Shown: one piece after another, positions 52,865-62,584 of the stretch | Numbering within the stretch: the stretch's first letter is position 1 | Layout: every line of letters begins with the position of its first letter | Source of the DNA: Nocardioides humi | GTDB lineage: Bacteria > Actinomycetota > Actinomycetes > Propionibacteriales > Nocardioidaceae | Length of the DNA stretch: 64,000 nucleotides | Direction: 5' to 3' | Assembly: GCF_006494775.1 (NCBI RefSeq) | Contig: NZ_CP041146.1 | Span: forward strand, 1,798,001-1,862,000 | Translations under genes and position numbers: made by a program | The notes under the pieces: generated by a model | The model's database searches: none | The model's input: the letters and a program-made list of their open reading frames with translations, nothing else | Told to the model about the DNA's origin: nothing

Positions 52865-54081
52865 CGGGCCTGGCTGCCTTTCTGGTTCTCGGGGACGTCC
52901 GGGTCGATCTGCGCGATCGCTCCCGCCGTCTCCCACTCGTCGATGCGGTCCGGGGCGATACCCCAGGCGGCGAGGGCGGCACGGGTGTGCTCGCCCGGGG
53001 CGGGTGGCGGCCCGTCGACCACCGCGGCGGTCCGGCTGAACCGGGGCTGCGGCGCGGGCTGGGTGATGCCTGCGACGTCGACGAACGTTCCGCGCTCCAC
53101 GTTGTGGGGGTCGCTCCACGCCTCGCGCACCTCGAGCACCGGCGAGATGCAGGCGCGGCCGGCGGACCGGGCGACCCACTCGTCCCGGGTGCGGGTCCGC
53201 ACCGCGTCGGCGAAGACCTTCTTCATCTGCGGCCACTGCGACCGGTCGTTCTGGTCGGGCAGCGTCGCCGGGTCGATCCCGAGGACGTCCAGCAGGTCGG
53301 CGTAGAAGTGCGCCTCCATCGCCCCGACGGCGAGCCACCGGCCGTCGGCGGTCTGGTAGGCGTCGTAGAACGGCGCTCCGGAGTCGACGATATTCGTTCC
53401 CCGCTCGGTGCTCCAGGTCCCGTTGCTCACGAAGCCGTGGAAGGCCGCGGCGAGCAGCGCGGAGCCGTCGGCCATCGCGGCGTCGACCACCTGGCCGCGC
53501 CCGGTGCGCCGCGCCTCCCAGACCGCCGCGAGCACGCCGAGCGCAAGGAGCATCCCCCCACCGCCGAAGTCGCCGGCGAGGCTCAGCGGCGGCGTCGGCG
53601 GCTGGCCGTTGCGGCCCACCAGTGCGAGCAGGCCGCTCTGGGCGACGTAGTTGATGTCGTGCCCGACCGCCTGTGCGAGCGGACCGTCCTGGCCGTATCC
53701 GGTCATCCGGCCGTAGACGAGTCGCGGGTTCACCGCCGCGCAGTCGTCGGGCCCGATCCCGAGACGCTCGGTGACGCCGGGACGGAAGCCCTCGATCAGC
53801 GCGTCGGCGCCCGAGACGAGGTCCAGGACCACGTCGGCGCCCTGCGGGTGCTTGAGGTCCACGGCGACCGACCGTCGGCCCCGGTGCATCACCTCGGTCC
53901 GGAAGTCGGCGTTCGGCCCCACGAGCGCCGCACCGCTGGTCCGGTCGACGCGGACGACGTCCGCGCCGAGATCCGCCAGCAGCATCGCGCAGAACGGCCC
54001 CGGGCCGATGCTCCCGATCTCCACCACCCTGAGTCCCGCGAGCGGGCCCGTCAGCGCACGGTCGGCCGTCATCGACGCCAT
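52861..54081 (-). CDS. CaiB/BaiF CoA-transferase family protein (alpha-methylacyl-CoA racemase-like)
   Basis: A 406-residue family III CoA-transferase-fold protein. LRVVEIGSIGPGPFCAMLLA then DLGADVVRVDR, HRGRRSVAVDLK, GYGQDGPLAQAVGHDINYVA and DAAMADGSALLAA are hallmarks of alpha-methylacyl-CoA racemases, which invert the 2-methyl centre so that beta-oxidation can proceed on branched or sterol side chains. The ATG at 54081 follows GGAGGTGG. It is the first gene of a five-gene operon and its promoter carries a perfect GntR-type operator. Confidence 0.9.
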   Translation of the reverse strand: MASMTADRALTGPLAGLRVVEIGSIGPGPFCAMLLADLGADVVRVDRTSGAALVGPNADFRTEVMHRGRRSVAVDLKHPQGADVVLDLVSGADALIEGFRPGVTERLGIGPDDCAAVNPRLVYGRMTGYGQDGPLAQAVGHDINYVAQSGLLALVGRNGQPPTPPLSLAGDFGGGGMLLALGVLAAVWEARRTGRGQVVDAAMADGSALLAAAFHGFVSNGTWSTERGTNIVDSGAPFYDAYQTADGRWLAVGAMEAHFYADLLDVLGIDPATLPDQNDRSQWPQMKKVFADAVRTRTRDEWVARSAGRACISPVLEVREAWSDPHNVERGTFVDVAGITQPAPQPRFSRTAAVVDGPPPAPGEHTRAALAAWGIAPDRIDEWETAGAIAQIDPDVPENQKGSQAR

Positions 54082-54118
54082 GCCACCACCTCCGCGGGCA
54101 ACCGTACGCAGATTCCGA

Positions 54119-54131
54119 ATGGTCAGACCAT
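54119..54131. promoter_or_regulatory. Perfect FadR/GntR-type operator
   Basis: ATGGTCAGACCAT is a perfect 13-base inverted repeat around a central A, 37 bases upstream of the CaiB-type start. It has the TGGTC-N-GACCA form bound by FadR-subfamily GntR regulators. It is the best copy of the motif that recurs in this window. Confidence 0.65.
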
Positions 54132-54139
54132 AACACAGA

Positions 54140-54175
54140 GCCGGCCCCACTGGAGACTCCTCCAGTGGGGCCGGC
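54140..54175 (-). terminator. Strong terminator after the orphan binding-protein gene
   Basis: GCCGGCCCCACTGGAG (54140-54155) and CTCCAGTGGGGCCGGC (54160-54175) form a perfect 16-base stem with an ACTC loop. It begins nine bases after the end of the minus-strand binding-protein gene and separates it from the CaiB promoter. Confidence 0.85.
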
Positions 54176-54183
54176 CGGCGGGG

Positions 54184-55409
54184 TCAGAGGCGGCAGTCCG
54201 GCGACGCCTGCGGCGTCGTCTGCTCGGGCGGCACCTCGCTCACGATGTCGAAGGCGTGCGCACCGTCGGCGGTCGCCTGCACCCGCCCGACGTACGCCGG
54301 GCGCAGCAGCTGGTGGTCCTCCTCCCGGACCCGGACCGGCCCGGCGATGCTGTCGAACGCCAGCCCGGAGAGGGCTTCGCGCACCTGCGCGGGGTCGGTG
54401 CTGTCGGCGGCCCGGATGCCCTCGACCAGCATCTGCGCGGCGAGATAGGTGTTGGCCTCCACGTAGTAGGGAGCGTCCCCGAACTCGTCGGTCCATGCGG
54501 CGACGAACGCCTCGTTGAGCGCGTTGTCCGCGCCCACGTCGTAGTTGACATTGGACCAGAACCCCTCGGTCTCGCCCCCGATCACGTCGAACAGCGGCTC
54601 GGAGACCATGTTCATGGTCAAGACGTCGTCGAAGCGATCGAAGAGCCGGTACTGCTCGCCCTGCTGGGCGAAGGCGACGGCGTCCGAGCCGAAGGTGACC
54701 ACGAAGAGTCCCTCCGCGCCGCTCTGCTTCAGCTGGGTGATGTGGGTGCCGAAGTCCGTGGTCCCCAGTGGCGCGTACCTGGTCTCGACGACCTCGCCGC
54801 CCGCGGCCTCGACGGCCTCGGTGAAGGTCGCGGACGCGCTGTGCCCGATCGAGTAGTCGACCGCCAGCACCGCCCAGCTCCTCTCGGGCAGCTCGGCGAC
54901 CTGCCGGGCGAGCGCGGCCAGGTCCATCGACGCCGAGGTCACCGACCGGAAGGCGTTGGGGCTGCAGTCCTCGCCGGTGAGCTCGTCGTCGTTCCCGGTG
55001 GCGTTGAAGTTCAGCGCGCCGAGCCCCTCGAGCTGGGCGTTCAGCGCCTGGTTCTCGGGGCCCGTCATCACGGCACCCAGGAACGACACGCCGTCCTGGG
55101 TCACGGCTCGACGGGCCTCGCGGATCGTGGTGTCGACGCTGCCGTCGGTCTCGTACACCTTGATCTCGATCGTCCGGCCGTCGACGCCGCCGTCCGCATT
55201 GACCTGCTCGGCGGCGAACCTCCAGGCCGCGACCGTGTCGGTGCCGAACTGGGCGAGCGCACCTGTCGTCGGCGGGATGAGTCCCACCACGACGGTGTCC
55301 CCGTCGGCTTCGGAGCTGCGGGAGGCCGCCCCGCAGCCGGCGGCGAGGAGGGCCGCGACGGCCAGCAGGGCGCAGACGGCCCCCGGCGGCGAGGCACTGG
55401 GATCTCCAT
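54184..55409 (-). CDS. Orphan Liv-type substrate-binding lipoprotein (frameshifted at signal peptide)
   Basis: A type I binding protein (VVVGLIPPTTGALAQFGTDT, NADGGVDGRTIEIKVYETDG, SIGHSASATFTEAVEAAGGE) closely related to the one at 61309-62523. In the uncorrected frame there is no signal peptide. Restoring one base in the C-run 55380-55384 joins MEIPVPRRRG to AVCALLAVAALLAAGCG, a good lipoprotein signal, and brings the start to the ATG at 55409 after AGGAA. 1226 bases is one short. No permease genes lie beside it, so it may share the transporter encoded at 57958-61241. It follows the amidase and small-protein genes. Confidence 0.87.
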
Positions 55410-55437
55410 GGTTCCTGGACCTTTCCGGTTGGGATGC

Positions 55438-55593
55438 TCAGCGGGTCGGGTCGAACCCGCCGAGGGGATCGAGCTGGCGCGCGTCGTCGACCTCGTGCAG
55501 CAGCGCCGCCATCGCCGCGAAGACCGCACGGCTCCAGACGATCAGCTCCTCCTCGGCGGGATCGCCCCAGCGGTGGCGCTCGCCGCCGGTCAT
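55438..55593 (-). CDS. Small acidic protein coupled to the amidase
   Basis: A 51-residue protein (MTGGERHRWGDPAEEELIVW to LGGFDPTR) whose ATG overlaps the amidase stop (ATGA) and which ends 28 bases before the binding-protein start. It has one amphipathic helix (VWSRAVFAAMAALLHEVDD) and an FDP motif near the end. Size, position and shape recall GatC/AtzG-like accessory subunits of amidases, but similarity is too weak to claim membership. Function unknown. Confidence 0.6.
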   Translation of the reverse strand: MTGGERHRWGDPAEEELIVWSRAVFAAMAALLHEVDDARQLDPLGGFDPTR

Positions 55594-57013
55594 GCCGCGG
55601 CCTCCAGCCCGACGAGCGCCGGCGGGACCGGCGGCTCCCCGGAGCGCTGCTGCAGCGCTTCCGCGGCATCGAGGACCAGGGCGTCCTCCCACCAGCGGCC
55701 CGTGATCGACAGCGACAACGGCGTGCCACGCGACGAGAGGCCGATCGGCACCGCCACGGTGGGATTGCCCACCGGGTTCCAGTACGGCGTGTGCACCGAC
55801 GGCAGCGCGGTGAGCGAGTCGCCCGGGTCGAGATCCCGCAGCAACGGCGCGCCGAGGTGCCCGGTCGGCGAGACGACGAGGTCGACCTGCCCGAAGAGCG
55901 CGCGCACCCGGTCGCGCAGCAGGCGGCGTACCCGCTGCGCCTGGACGTAGTCGGCACCGGTCAGCACGTCGGCGGAGGCCAGCAGCACCCTCGTCGCCTG
56001 GCCGTAGTCCTCCCACCGGGCCCGGAGGTCGCGGGCGTGATACGCGTGCGCCTCGCACAGCATGACGACCAGGTCGATCGCCACCGCCTCGGCGTACAGG
56101 GGCAGCGTGACCTCACGGACCGCGGCACCGGCGGCGCGCAGGTGGTCGACCGCCGCATCGAACGCCTCCGGCTGTGCCGGATCGATCCCGGCCGCCGCAT
56201 GGGCGTCGAGCCGGTCGACGCCGATGGTCAGCCCGGACAGGTCGCCGACGGCTCGGGACGGCCGGGGGCGGCCGGTCGACGGCGGCGCCGCCGAGTACGG
56301 ATCGCCGGGGTCCTGGCCCTCCATGGCGGCCAGCAGGATCCTGCAGTCCGCGGCCGTGCGCGCCATCGGACCGACGTGGTCCAGGGAGTACCCGAGCGGC
56401 ACGACACCCGTCTTGGGCACGCGGCCGAAGGTCGGCTTGAGGCCGGTCACCCCGTTGAAGGCCGAGGGGATGCGGATGCTGCCGGCGGTATCGGTCCCCA
56501 CGGCACCGAGGAACATCCCGAGCGCCAGGCCCGAGGCCGATCCCGAGCTCGACCCGCCCGCCCACCGATCCGGATCCCAGGCGTTGCGGGGCACCGGGAA
56601 CGGCTTGCCCGGGTCGGGGAGGCCGGTGGCGAACTCCATCGTGGTGACCTTTCCCATCACGACGGCGCCCGCGGCGCGGAGCCGGGCCGCCACGGGCGCG
56701 GTGCCGGCCGCGGCGCTCCATGCAGGGTCGAGCACCAGGCTCTGGGCCGTCGTCACCGCCCCCGCGTCCGCCACGATGTCCTTGAGCCCGACCGGGATCC
56801 CGTCCAGAGGACCACGCGACTCGCCGGCGCGCCGGCGCTCGTCGGCCTCGGCGGCGGCAGCGAGCGCGGCCCCGGGTCCCGCGAGATGAAGACGCCCGTG
56901 CCGGCGTCGAGCGCGTCGGCGCGCGCGATGGCCTGGCGGACGAGATCCGTCGAGGACAGGGCGCCGCTGTGCAGGGCATCCATCGCCGAACGGATCGTCA
57001 GGGGCGCGCTCAT
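55590..57013 (-). CDS. Amidase signature enzyme (frameshifted)
   Basis: A GatA-like amidase that cleaves a carboxamide with a Ser-cisSer-Lys triad. GIPVGLKDI gives the Lys, AGGSSSGSASGLALG the cis-Ser and GTDTAGSIRIPSAF the nucleophilic Ser. The N-terminal 50 residues (MSAPLTIRSAMDALHSGALS to VFISRD) are in another frame. Restoring one base in the C-run 56870-56873 joins them through AALAAAAEADERR. 1424 bases is one short. The start overlaps the GntR gene (ATGA). It may release an acid from an amide that the neighbouring binding protein takes up. Confidence 0.9.
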
Positions 57014-57828
57014 CGCGGGAGCCCCGGGACGGACCCGAAGCCTCTCAGCGTCATCCGGGGTACGCCGGGGATGCCGACCCGCAGCTCGCCGTGCATGTGG
57101 ACGATGGCGAAGTCGATCGCCTGCCCGCGGTCGTCCCGGATCACCTGGTCCATCCACATGACCGGGTCGCCGGCGGCGATGCCGAGCAGGTCGGCGACCT
57201 CCGGATCGGCCAGCCGCGGCTGGAGGACGATGTCCTCCGAGGCGATCGTGCTCCCGGTTCCGCTCAGCATCGCGTAGAAGTCGTCGACGAAGTCGGCGGG
57301 GGTCAGCGACGCCGCCTCCTGCCGCCGCAGGTAGTTCGTGATCACGCAGGCGGGCGTGTCGTTGCGGAGCAGCACGTAGTCGATGCAGAGGCAGTCGTCC
57401 CCGTCGCCGACGCCGTCGAGGCGCTGGGCGACGGCCGACGGCGCCGGGAGCCAGGACCACTCGAGCAGCCGGATCGTGAGCCGATCCCGGCCACCGAACT
57501 GGGTGGCCATCGGCGTCCCGTGGGCCGGCAGCTGCACGTTGATGTCGAAGCTCTCGTCGGTGCAGAACGTGCCCAGGCCGCGACGGCGGCTGACGAGGCC
57601 CTCGTCCGCAAGCAGGGACAGTGCCTCGCGGACGGCGTCCCGCGGCGCGGCGAACTCGCTCATCAGCTCGGCCTCCCCACCCAGCCGTCGCTCCGGCCGC
57701 ACGTCGTGGGCGGCGTCCGCGAGGGTCACACGCAGCAGGTCCCGGAGCCGTCGTACCAGCAGCCGGCGAGCCGTGGGCAGTGCCATGGAACTGCCCCATG
57801 TCCTTCGGTTCACGGTGTCGATCGCCAT
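57010..57828 (-). CDS. GntR family regulator with UTRA-like domain
   Basis: About 272 residues. The winged helix (PTARRLLVRRLRDLLRV then EAELMSEFAAPRDAVREALS and LLADEGLVSRRRGLGTF) is followed by a UTRA ligand-binding domain typical of the HutC group (FGGRDRLTIRLLEWSWLPAP, DYVLLRNDTPACVITNYLR, MDQVIRDDRGQAIDFAIVHM). The conserved part begins near the ATG at 57786; the ATG at 57828 is the upstream option. It is translationally coupled to the amidase gene and probably controls the amidase or transport genes. Confidence 0.85.
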   Translation of the reverse strand: MAIDTVNRRTWGSSMALPTARRLLVRRLRDLLRVTLADAAHDVRPERRLGGEAELMSEFAAPRDAVREALSLLADEGLVSRRRGLGTFCTDESFDINVQLPAHGTPMATQFGGRDRLTIRLLEWSWLPAPSAVAQRLDGVGDGDDCLCIDYVLLRNDTPACVITNYLRRQEAASLTPADFVDDFYAMLSGTGSTIASEDIVLQPRLADPEVADLLGIAAGDPVMWMDQVIRDDRGQAIDFAIVHMHGELRVGIPGVPRMTLRGFGSVPGLPR

Positions 57829-57957
57829 GGGAGGAGCGTGACGCCGCTCACCCTTCCGCGGACAGATCGCGGGCCGAATCGGTCGTCTCCCCGCGGCAGA
57901 TAAGCCGGACGCGGGGCTTTTCGCGTCCACGGGTCGAGATCCGCGGGACGGGCACCG

Positions 57958-58656
57958 TCAGAGGGCGATGAGCTCCTGGACCGCCCGGTCGCCGAGCTGC
58001 TCGACCGGGCCGTCACCGACCAGCCGCCCCTTGCGGAGCGCCAGGTAGCGGTCGGCGACCTTCTGGATCATCCCGATGTGCTGCTCGACCAGGAGCAGCG
58101 CCGTGCCGCGGGCCCGGATCTCCTCGAGCGCCTCGACGATCGCGTCGATGATGACCGGCGCGAGGCCCTCGGTCGGCTCGTCGAGCATGAGCAGCGCCGG
58201 TCCGGACATGAGCGCCCGGGCGATGGCGAGCATCTGCTGCTCGCCACCGGACAACGAGGTCCCGGGGCGCTTGCGTCCTCGGGCGAGGTTGGGGAAGAGC
58301 TCCAGCAGGTCCGGCACGGTCCACGTCGTCGGACGCCCGGAGGCGCGCCCGAGGCGGATGTTCTCCTCGACGGAGAGATTGCTGAAGATCCGCTTGCCCT
58401 GGGGCACCAGCGAGACGCCGCGTGCGGCCGGGAGGTGGGCCTTGCGTCCCACCTCCTTGCCGTCGACGAGGATCTGGCCGGTGACGGTGGGGACGCCGTA
58501 TACGGACATCAGCGTCGTGGTCTTGCCCGCTCCGTTGCGGCCGACGAGACCGACGGTCTCGCCCGGCGCGATGGAGAAGGAGAGGTCCTGCAGGATGACC
58601 GAGCCCGCGTAGCCGGCCGTGACGCCGCGGAACTCGAGGACGGGTGTGGTGGTCAT
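57958..58656 (-). CDS. Liv-type ABC transporter ATP-binding protein (LivF-like)
   Basis: A 232-residue ATPase: Walker A GRNGAGKTTTLMSV, signature SLSGGEQQMLAIARALM, Walker B LLMLDEPTEGLAP and the LivF-type end RYLALRKGRLVGDG. The ATG overlaps the LivG-like stop. It is last in the second complete transporter operon (62523 to 57958) and is followed by a 129-base gap to the GntR gene. Confidence 0.93.
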   Translation of the reverse strand: MTTTPVLEFRGVTAGYAGSVILQDLSFSIAPGETVGLVGRNGAGKTTTLMSVYGVPTVTGQILVDGKEVGRKAHLPAARGVSLVPQGKRIFSNLSVEENIRLGRASGRPTTWTVPDLLELFPNLARGRKRPGTSLSGGEQQMLAIARALMSGPALLMLDEPTEGLAPVIIDAIVEALEEIRARGTALLLVEQHIGMIQKVADRYLALRKGRLVGDGPVEQLGDRAVQELIAL

Positions 58657-59354
58657 GCGGCGCTCCCCAGGTAGGCACGGATCACGTTCTCGTCGGCACG
58701 GACCTCGTCCGGCGTGCCGGTGGCCAGGACCTTGCCGAGGTCGAGCACCGTGATGACGTCGCAGGTCCGGAACACGCCGTCGACGTCGTGCTCGACCAAC
58801 AGGGCCGCGACGTCACGCTCCTTGCAGATGTCCCGCACGTGCTGGAGCATCCGCACCGACTCGTCGTGGACCAGGCCCGCGCACGGCTCGTCGAGCAGCA
58901 CCACCTTGGGCCGGCCGATCAGCGCGATCGCGAGGTCGACCGAGCGCTGGGTGCCGTACGCGATCTCCGAGCAGACGCGCGCCCGGACCGCGTCGAGGCC
59001 GAGGGTGTCGATGATCCCGTCGAGGTCGGGCTCGTCGTTGCGCCGCGCGATCATGTCGAGCTGGTCCCCCACCGTCATCGAGCCGAAGACGCTGGTCCGC
59101 TGGAACGAGCGCGCCAGGCCCCGACGCCGCCGCCAACGCACCGACTTGCGGGTGATGTCGACGCCCTCGAAGGTCACCGTGCCGGAGGAGGGCCGCTTCC
59201 GGCCGGACAGCGCGTCGATGAAGGTCGACTTGCCGGCGCCGTTCGGGCCGATCACGCCGTGCACGACGCCCGGCTCGAGAGTGATGTCGACGCCGTCGAG
59301 CGCCACGTGCGCGCCGTAGCGCACGGACAGGCCGCGTCCTTCGAAGATGGTCAT
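58653..59354 (-). CDS. Liv-type ABC transporter ATP-binding protein (LivG-like)
   Basis: A 233-residue ATPase: Walker A GPNGAGKSTFIDALSG, the LivG motif RSFQRTSVFGSMTVGD, the signature region IAYGTQRSVDLAIALIG and Walker B VVLLDEPCAGLVHDE. The signature is AYGTQR rather than LSGGQ, as in several actinobacterial LivG proteins of catabolic clusters and also the LivG at 42412. It overlaps both neighbours (ATGA). Confidence 0.93.
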   Translation of the reverse strand: MTIFEGRGLSVRYGAHVALDGVDITLEPGVVHGVIGPNGAGKSTFIDALSGRKRPSSGTVTFEGVDITRKSVRWRRRRGLARSFQRTSVFGSMTVGDQLDMIARRNDEPDLDGIIDTLGLDAVRARVCSEIAYGTQRSVDLAIALIGRPKVVLLDEPCAGLVHDESVRMLQHVRDICKERDVAALLVEHDVDGVFRTCDVITVLDLGKVLATGTPDEVRADENVIRAYLGSAA

Positions 59355-60390
59355 CGGCGTCCCTTCCTGATCCGGTGGTAGAGCTTCTGGAACGCACCCG
59401 TGATCCCGCCCGGCATGAAGACCAGGACGACGATGAGCGCCAGGCCGGTGAAGAGGTGCAGGTTGCCGCCGAAGTTGAAGTTGGCCTGCGCGTACACGAA
59501 GAGGAAGGTGCCCACGGCCGGCCCGGCGAGCAGGCCGAACCCGCCGACCAGGGCCGCGATGAGCGAGTCACCGGCCTTGCCGAACCCGAGGATGTCCGGG
59601 GACACGTAGCCGGCGTTGATGGCGAACAGCGCGCCGCCCAACGAGGCGACCGCCCCGAGAGGACGAAGGCCGCGAGCCGGGGCCCGAAGGTGTCGTAGCC
59701 GGAGAAGCGCATCCGCTCCTCGTTCTCGCGGATGCCCTCGAGCGTCGTGCCGAAGCGGGAGCGGCCGACCAGCCAGAGGACGGTGGCGCACACGGTGAGC
59801 GCGATCCAGGCGAAGGGCCAGAACAGCCCGGGGTTCATCACGTCGGCCTGGCTCAGCCCGAGGAAGGTCATCTCCCGGTCGTAGGACAGCAGCTTCCCGT
59901 CGTGTGCTCCGGTCAGCGGCCGGGCGGACGTCTGCACGCTGAGGGCGTAGAGCGCCTGCGAGAGCGCCAGGGTCAGCATCAGGAAGCCGAAGCCCGTGGC
60001 GCGGACGACGAGCAGGCCCATCACGAGCGCGATGGCGGTGCCGGCCAGCACACCGAAGCCCACGGCCACCGTGGGCGTCCAGCCCCAGTTGGTGGTGGCG
60101 ATCCCGACTCCGTAGGCGGCGGCTCCGAAGAACGCGCCGTGCCCGAGGCTGATGATGCCGAGGTGCCGGGCGAGGAACCCGATGCCGATCGCCATCAGGC
60201 TGAGGATCGCGCCGTCGACCAGCAGGCTCATCCGGTAGGTGTCGGTCACGGCGTGGGGAACGGCCAGTCCGACGACGACGGTGCCGACCGCGACCCCCAG
60301 ACCGACGAGGGTCCCCTTCCGCCGGCCGCGCGGAGCCGGCGACTCCAGCATCGTGGCCGTCACGTCGTCGGCGGGAGCGGTGGTCGTCAT
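59351..60390 (-). CDS. Liv-type ABC transporter permease (LivM-like; frameshifted)
   Basis: A permease of about 346 residues with around ten membrane segments. LGIISLGHGAFFGAAAYGVG is the signature, GIRENEERMRFSGYDTFGP the coupling loop, and ALVGGFGLLAGPAVGTFLFV the C-terminal conserved part. The last third is in another frame: the CCCC run 59653-59656 probably lacks one base, so LSG continues as AVASLGGALFAINAGYV. 1040 bases is one short. The ATG overlaps the LivH stop. Unlike the other operon, LivM and LivG are clearly separate here. Confidence 0.9.
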
Positions 60391-61241
60391 GACACCCTCT
60401 TTCCGGCGAGCCCGGTGGGCCGCCACAGCAGGACGATGCTCAGTGCGAGATACGGCACGATGACCGCGAAGCTGGGCGACCACACGGTGCTGACGGTCTG
60501 GATCACCCCGAGGCCCATCCCGGCCACCATCGCCCCGCCGATGCTGCCGATGCCGCCGACCACGACCACGATGAGCACGGTGATGAGGAAGGCGTTCCCC
60601 ATGCCCGGGTCCAGGGCGATGTACGGCGCCGCGAGGGCGCCCGCGAGACCGGCGAGCGCCGCGCCGACGGAGACCACGACCAGGCTGACCCGGTCGACGT
60701 TGATGCCCATGATCGACGCGGTCTCGATGTCCTGGCTGGCCGCGCGGATGTGGAGCCCGATCTCCGTGCTGCGCAGCCAGAGCACCAGGGCCGCGGCCAG
60801 CGCCATGGCGATCACGATGATCGCGAGCCGGTAGCTGGGGTACTCGACCCCGAGCACGGACGTCGTGCCCTGGAGGAACTCCGGCGGGCTCACCCGCAGG
60901 GTGCGCTCACCCCAGATCAGGACCACCAGCCGCTCGGCGATGAGCGCGATGCCGAAGGTGATGAGGCCGAGCTCGATGTGCGACCGGTGCTGCAGCGGCC
61001 GGAAGAAGGCCAGCTCCAAGATGACGCCGAGCACGGCCAGGGCGAGCGGTACGACGAGCAGCGCCGCCCAGAACCCGACGCGGTCCGACACCGAGTAGGC
61101 GATGTAGGCGCCGGACATGTAGAGGGCGCCGTGGGCGAAGTTCGCGACCCCGCGGAGCCCGTAGATCATCGCGAGCCCGGAGCTGAGCACCATCAGGAGG
61201 GAGCCCAGGGCCACACCGTTGAGCAGCTGTGCTGCGTTCAC
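60387..61241 (-). CDS. Liv-type ABC transporter permease (LivH-like)
   Basis: A 284-residue permease, about eight membrane segments. GLRGVANFAHGALYMSGAYI is the signature, LHIRAASQDIETASIMGINV the coupling loop, and VLIVVVVGGIGSIGGAMVAG the C-terminal helix. It lies 67 bases after the binding-protein gene, the usual place for partial termination that lets more binding protein be made. No hairpin stronger than background is visible there. Confidence 0.93.
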   Translation of the reverse strand: MNAAQLLNGVALGSLLMVLSSGLAMIYGLRGVANFAHGALYMSGAYIAYSVSDRVGFWAALLVVPLALAVLGVILELAFFRPLQHRSHIELGLITFGIALIAERLVVLIWGERTLRVSPPEFLQGTTSVLGVEYPSYRLAIIVIAMALAAALVLWLRSTEIGLHIRAASQDIETASIMGINVDRVSLVVVSVGAALAGLAGALAAPYIALDPGMGNAFLITVLIVVVVGGIGSIGGAMVAGMGLGVIQTVSTVWSPSFAVIVPYLALSIVLLWRPTGLAGKRVS

Positions 61242-61308
61242 GTTCGTCTCCTCGCTGCGCCGGGATGTCCGGTGCGGGGACCCGAGTCCCGCACCGGCAT
61301 CGGGCGGA

Positions 61309-62523
61309 TCAGAACTTGCAGGCCGGGTCGGGCTCGGGGGTCGTGATGTCCGGCGGCGTGCTCGAGAGCACGTCGAACGCCAGGCCCCCGTCCGCCTCGA
61401 CGACCTTGCCGAGGTAGGAGTCCCGCAGCACCTGGTGGTCCTCGGCCCGCACGGTGACCTCGCCCACGATGCTGTCGAGCGTCAGGCCGCCGATCGCCTC
61501 CGAGACCTTGGCCGGATCGGCGGAGCCCGCCTTCTCGATCGCGGCGAACAGGGTCTCCGCGGCGAGGTAGTTGTCGGCGGGCACGTAGTACGGCGCGCTG
61601 CCGTGGTCCGCCGTGTAGGCGTCGACGAACTCCTTGTTGAGCTCGTTGTCGCCGGCGACGTCGTACCCGACGTTGTTGTAGTAGCCGACGATGGTGTCGC
61701 CGAGCGTCTCGAAGAGCGGCTCGGAGACCATGTTGAAGCCGAGCACCGTCTTCAGCTGGTCGTCCAGGTTGAACTGGTCGGCCTGCTGCACGAACGCGAC
61801 GCCGTCGGCGCCGTACTCGACGGCGAAGACCGCGTCGGCGTCACTGCCCTTGATCTTGGTGATGTAGGAGCCGAAGTCGGTGGTGTTGAGCGGGGCGAAC
61901 TGCTCGAGCACGATCTCCTTGCCGGCCTTCTCGGCGGCCGCCTTGAACTTGTCCGCGGCGCTGTGGCCGGTCGCGTAGTCGACCGCCTGGATCGCCCACT
62001 TGTCGCCGTCGAGCGTCGCGAGCGAGCTGGCCAGGGCGTTGATGTCCATGCTGCTGGTCTGCACCACGTGGACCGCGTACGGCGAGCACTGCTCGCCCAC
62101 GAGGGCGTCGTCCTTGCCGAGGGCGTTGAAGGACATCGCCCCGAGTCCCTCGAGCTGGGCGTTGAGCGCCGCGTGCTCGGGCGAGGTCATCACGGCACCG
62201 ATGTACTGGGCGCCGTCCTGGGTGACCGCCTCCCGGGCCACCCGCAACGTCGTGGCCGGGTCCGCGTCGGTCGACTTCACCACCAGCTCGATCTTGCGGC
62301 CGTCGACGCCGCCGTCCTCGTTGACGAGCTTGACGGCGGTCTCCCACGCCTTGACGGCGTCGGTCCCGAACTGGGCCAGGGCGCCGCTGGTCGGCGGGAT
62401 GAGGGCGACCTTGATCGGTCCGTCCTCGCCACCGTCACCCGAGCTGGTGCTGGCCGAGCCGCACGCGGCCATGGTCATTGCCAACGTGGCGGCGCTCGCG
62501 GCCGCCAGCAGTCGTCGCTTCAT
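61309..62523 (-). CDS. Liv-type ABC transporter substrate-binding lipoprotein
   Basis: A 404-residue precursor with a lipoprotein signal (MKRRLLAAASAATLAMTMAA then Cys21). IKVALIPPTSGALAQFGTD, EDGGVDGRKIELVVKSTDAD and DYATGHSAADKFKAAAEKAG mark the type I binding fold. It is a close relative of the orphan protein at 54184-55409; the two differ most around the presumed ligand pocket. It is the first gene of the second complete Liv operon and has a GntR-type half-site in its promoter. Confidence 0.92.
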   Translation of the reverse strand: MKRRLLAAASAATLAMTMAACGSASTSSGDGGEDGPIKVALIPPTSGALAQFGTDAVKAWETAVKLVNEDGGVDGRKIELVVKSTDADPATTLRVAREAVTQDGAQYIGAVMTSPEHAALNAQLEGLGAMSFNALGKDDALVGEQCSPYAVHVVQTSSMDINALASSLATLDGDKWAIQAVDYATGHSAADKFKAAAEKAGKEIVLEQFAPLNTTDFGSYITKIKGSDADAVFAVEYGADGVAFVQQADQFNLDDQLKTVLGFNMVSEPLFETLGDTIVGYYNNVGYDVAGDNELNKEFVDAYTADHGSAPYYVPADNYLAAETLFAAIEKAGSADPAKVSEAIGGLTLDSIVGEVTVRAEDHQVLRDSYLGKVVEADGGLAFDVLSSTPPDITTPEPDPACKF

Positions 62524-62584
62524 GCGGAAGATCCCCTCGGGTCCGGGAACACCGACGTTCGGTGTGTCTCACGTCACGAAAGTA

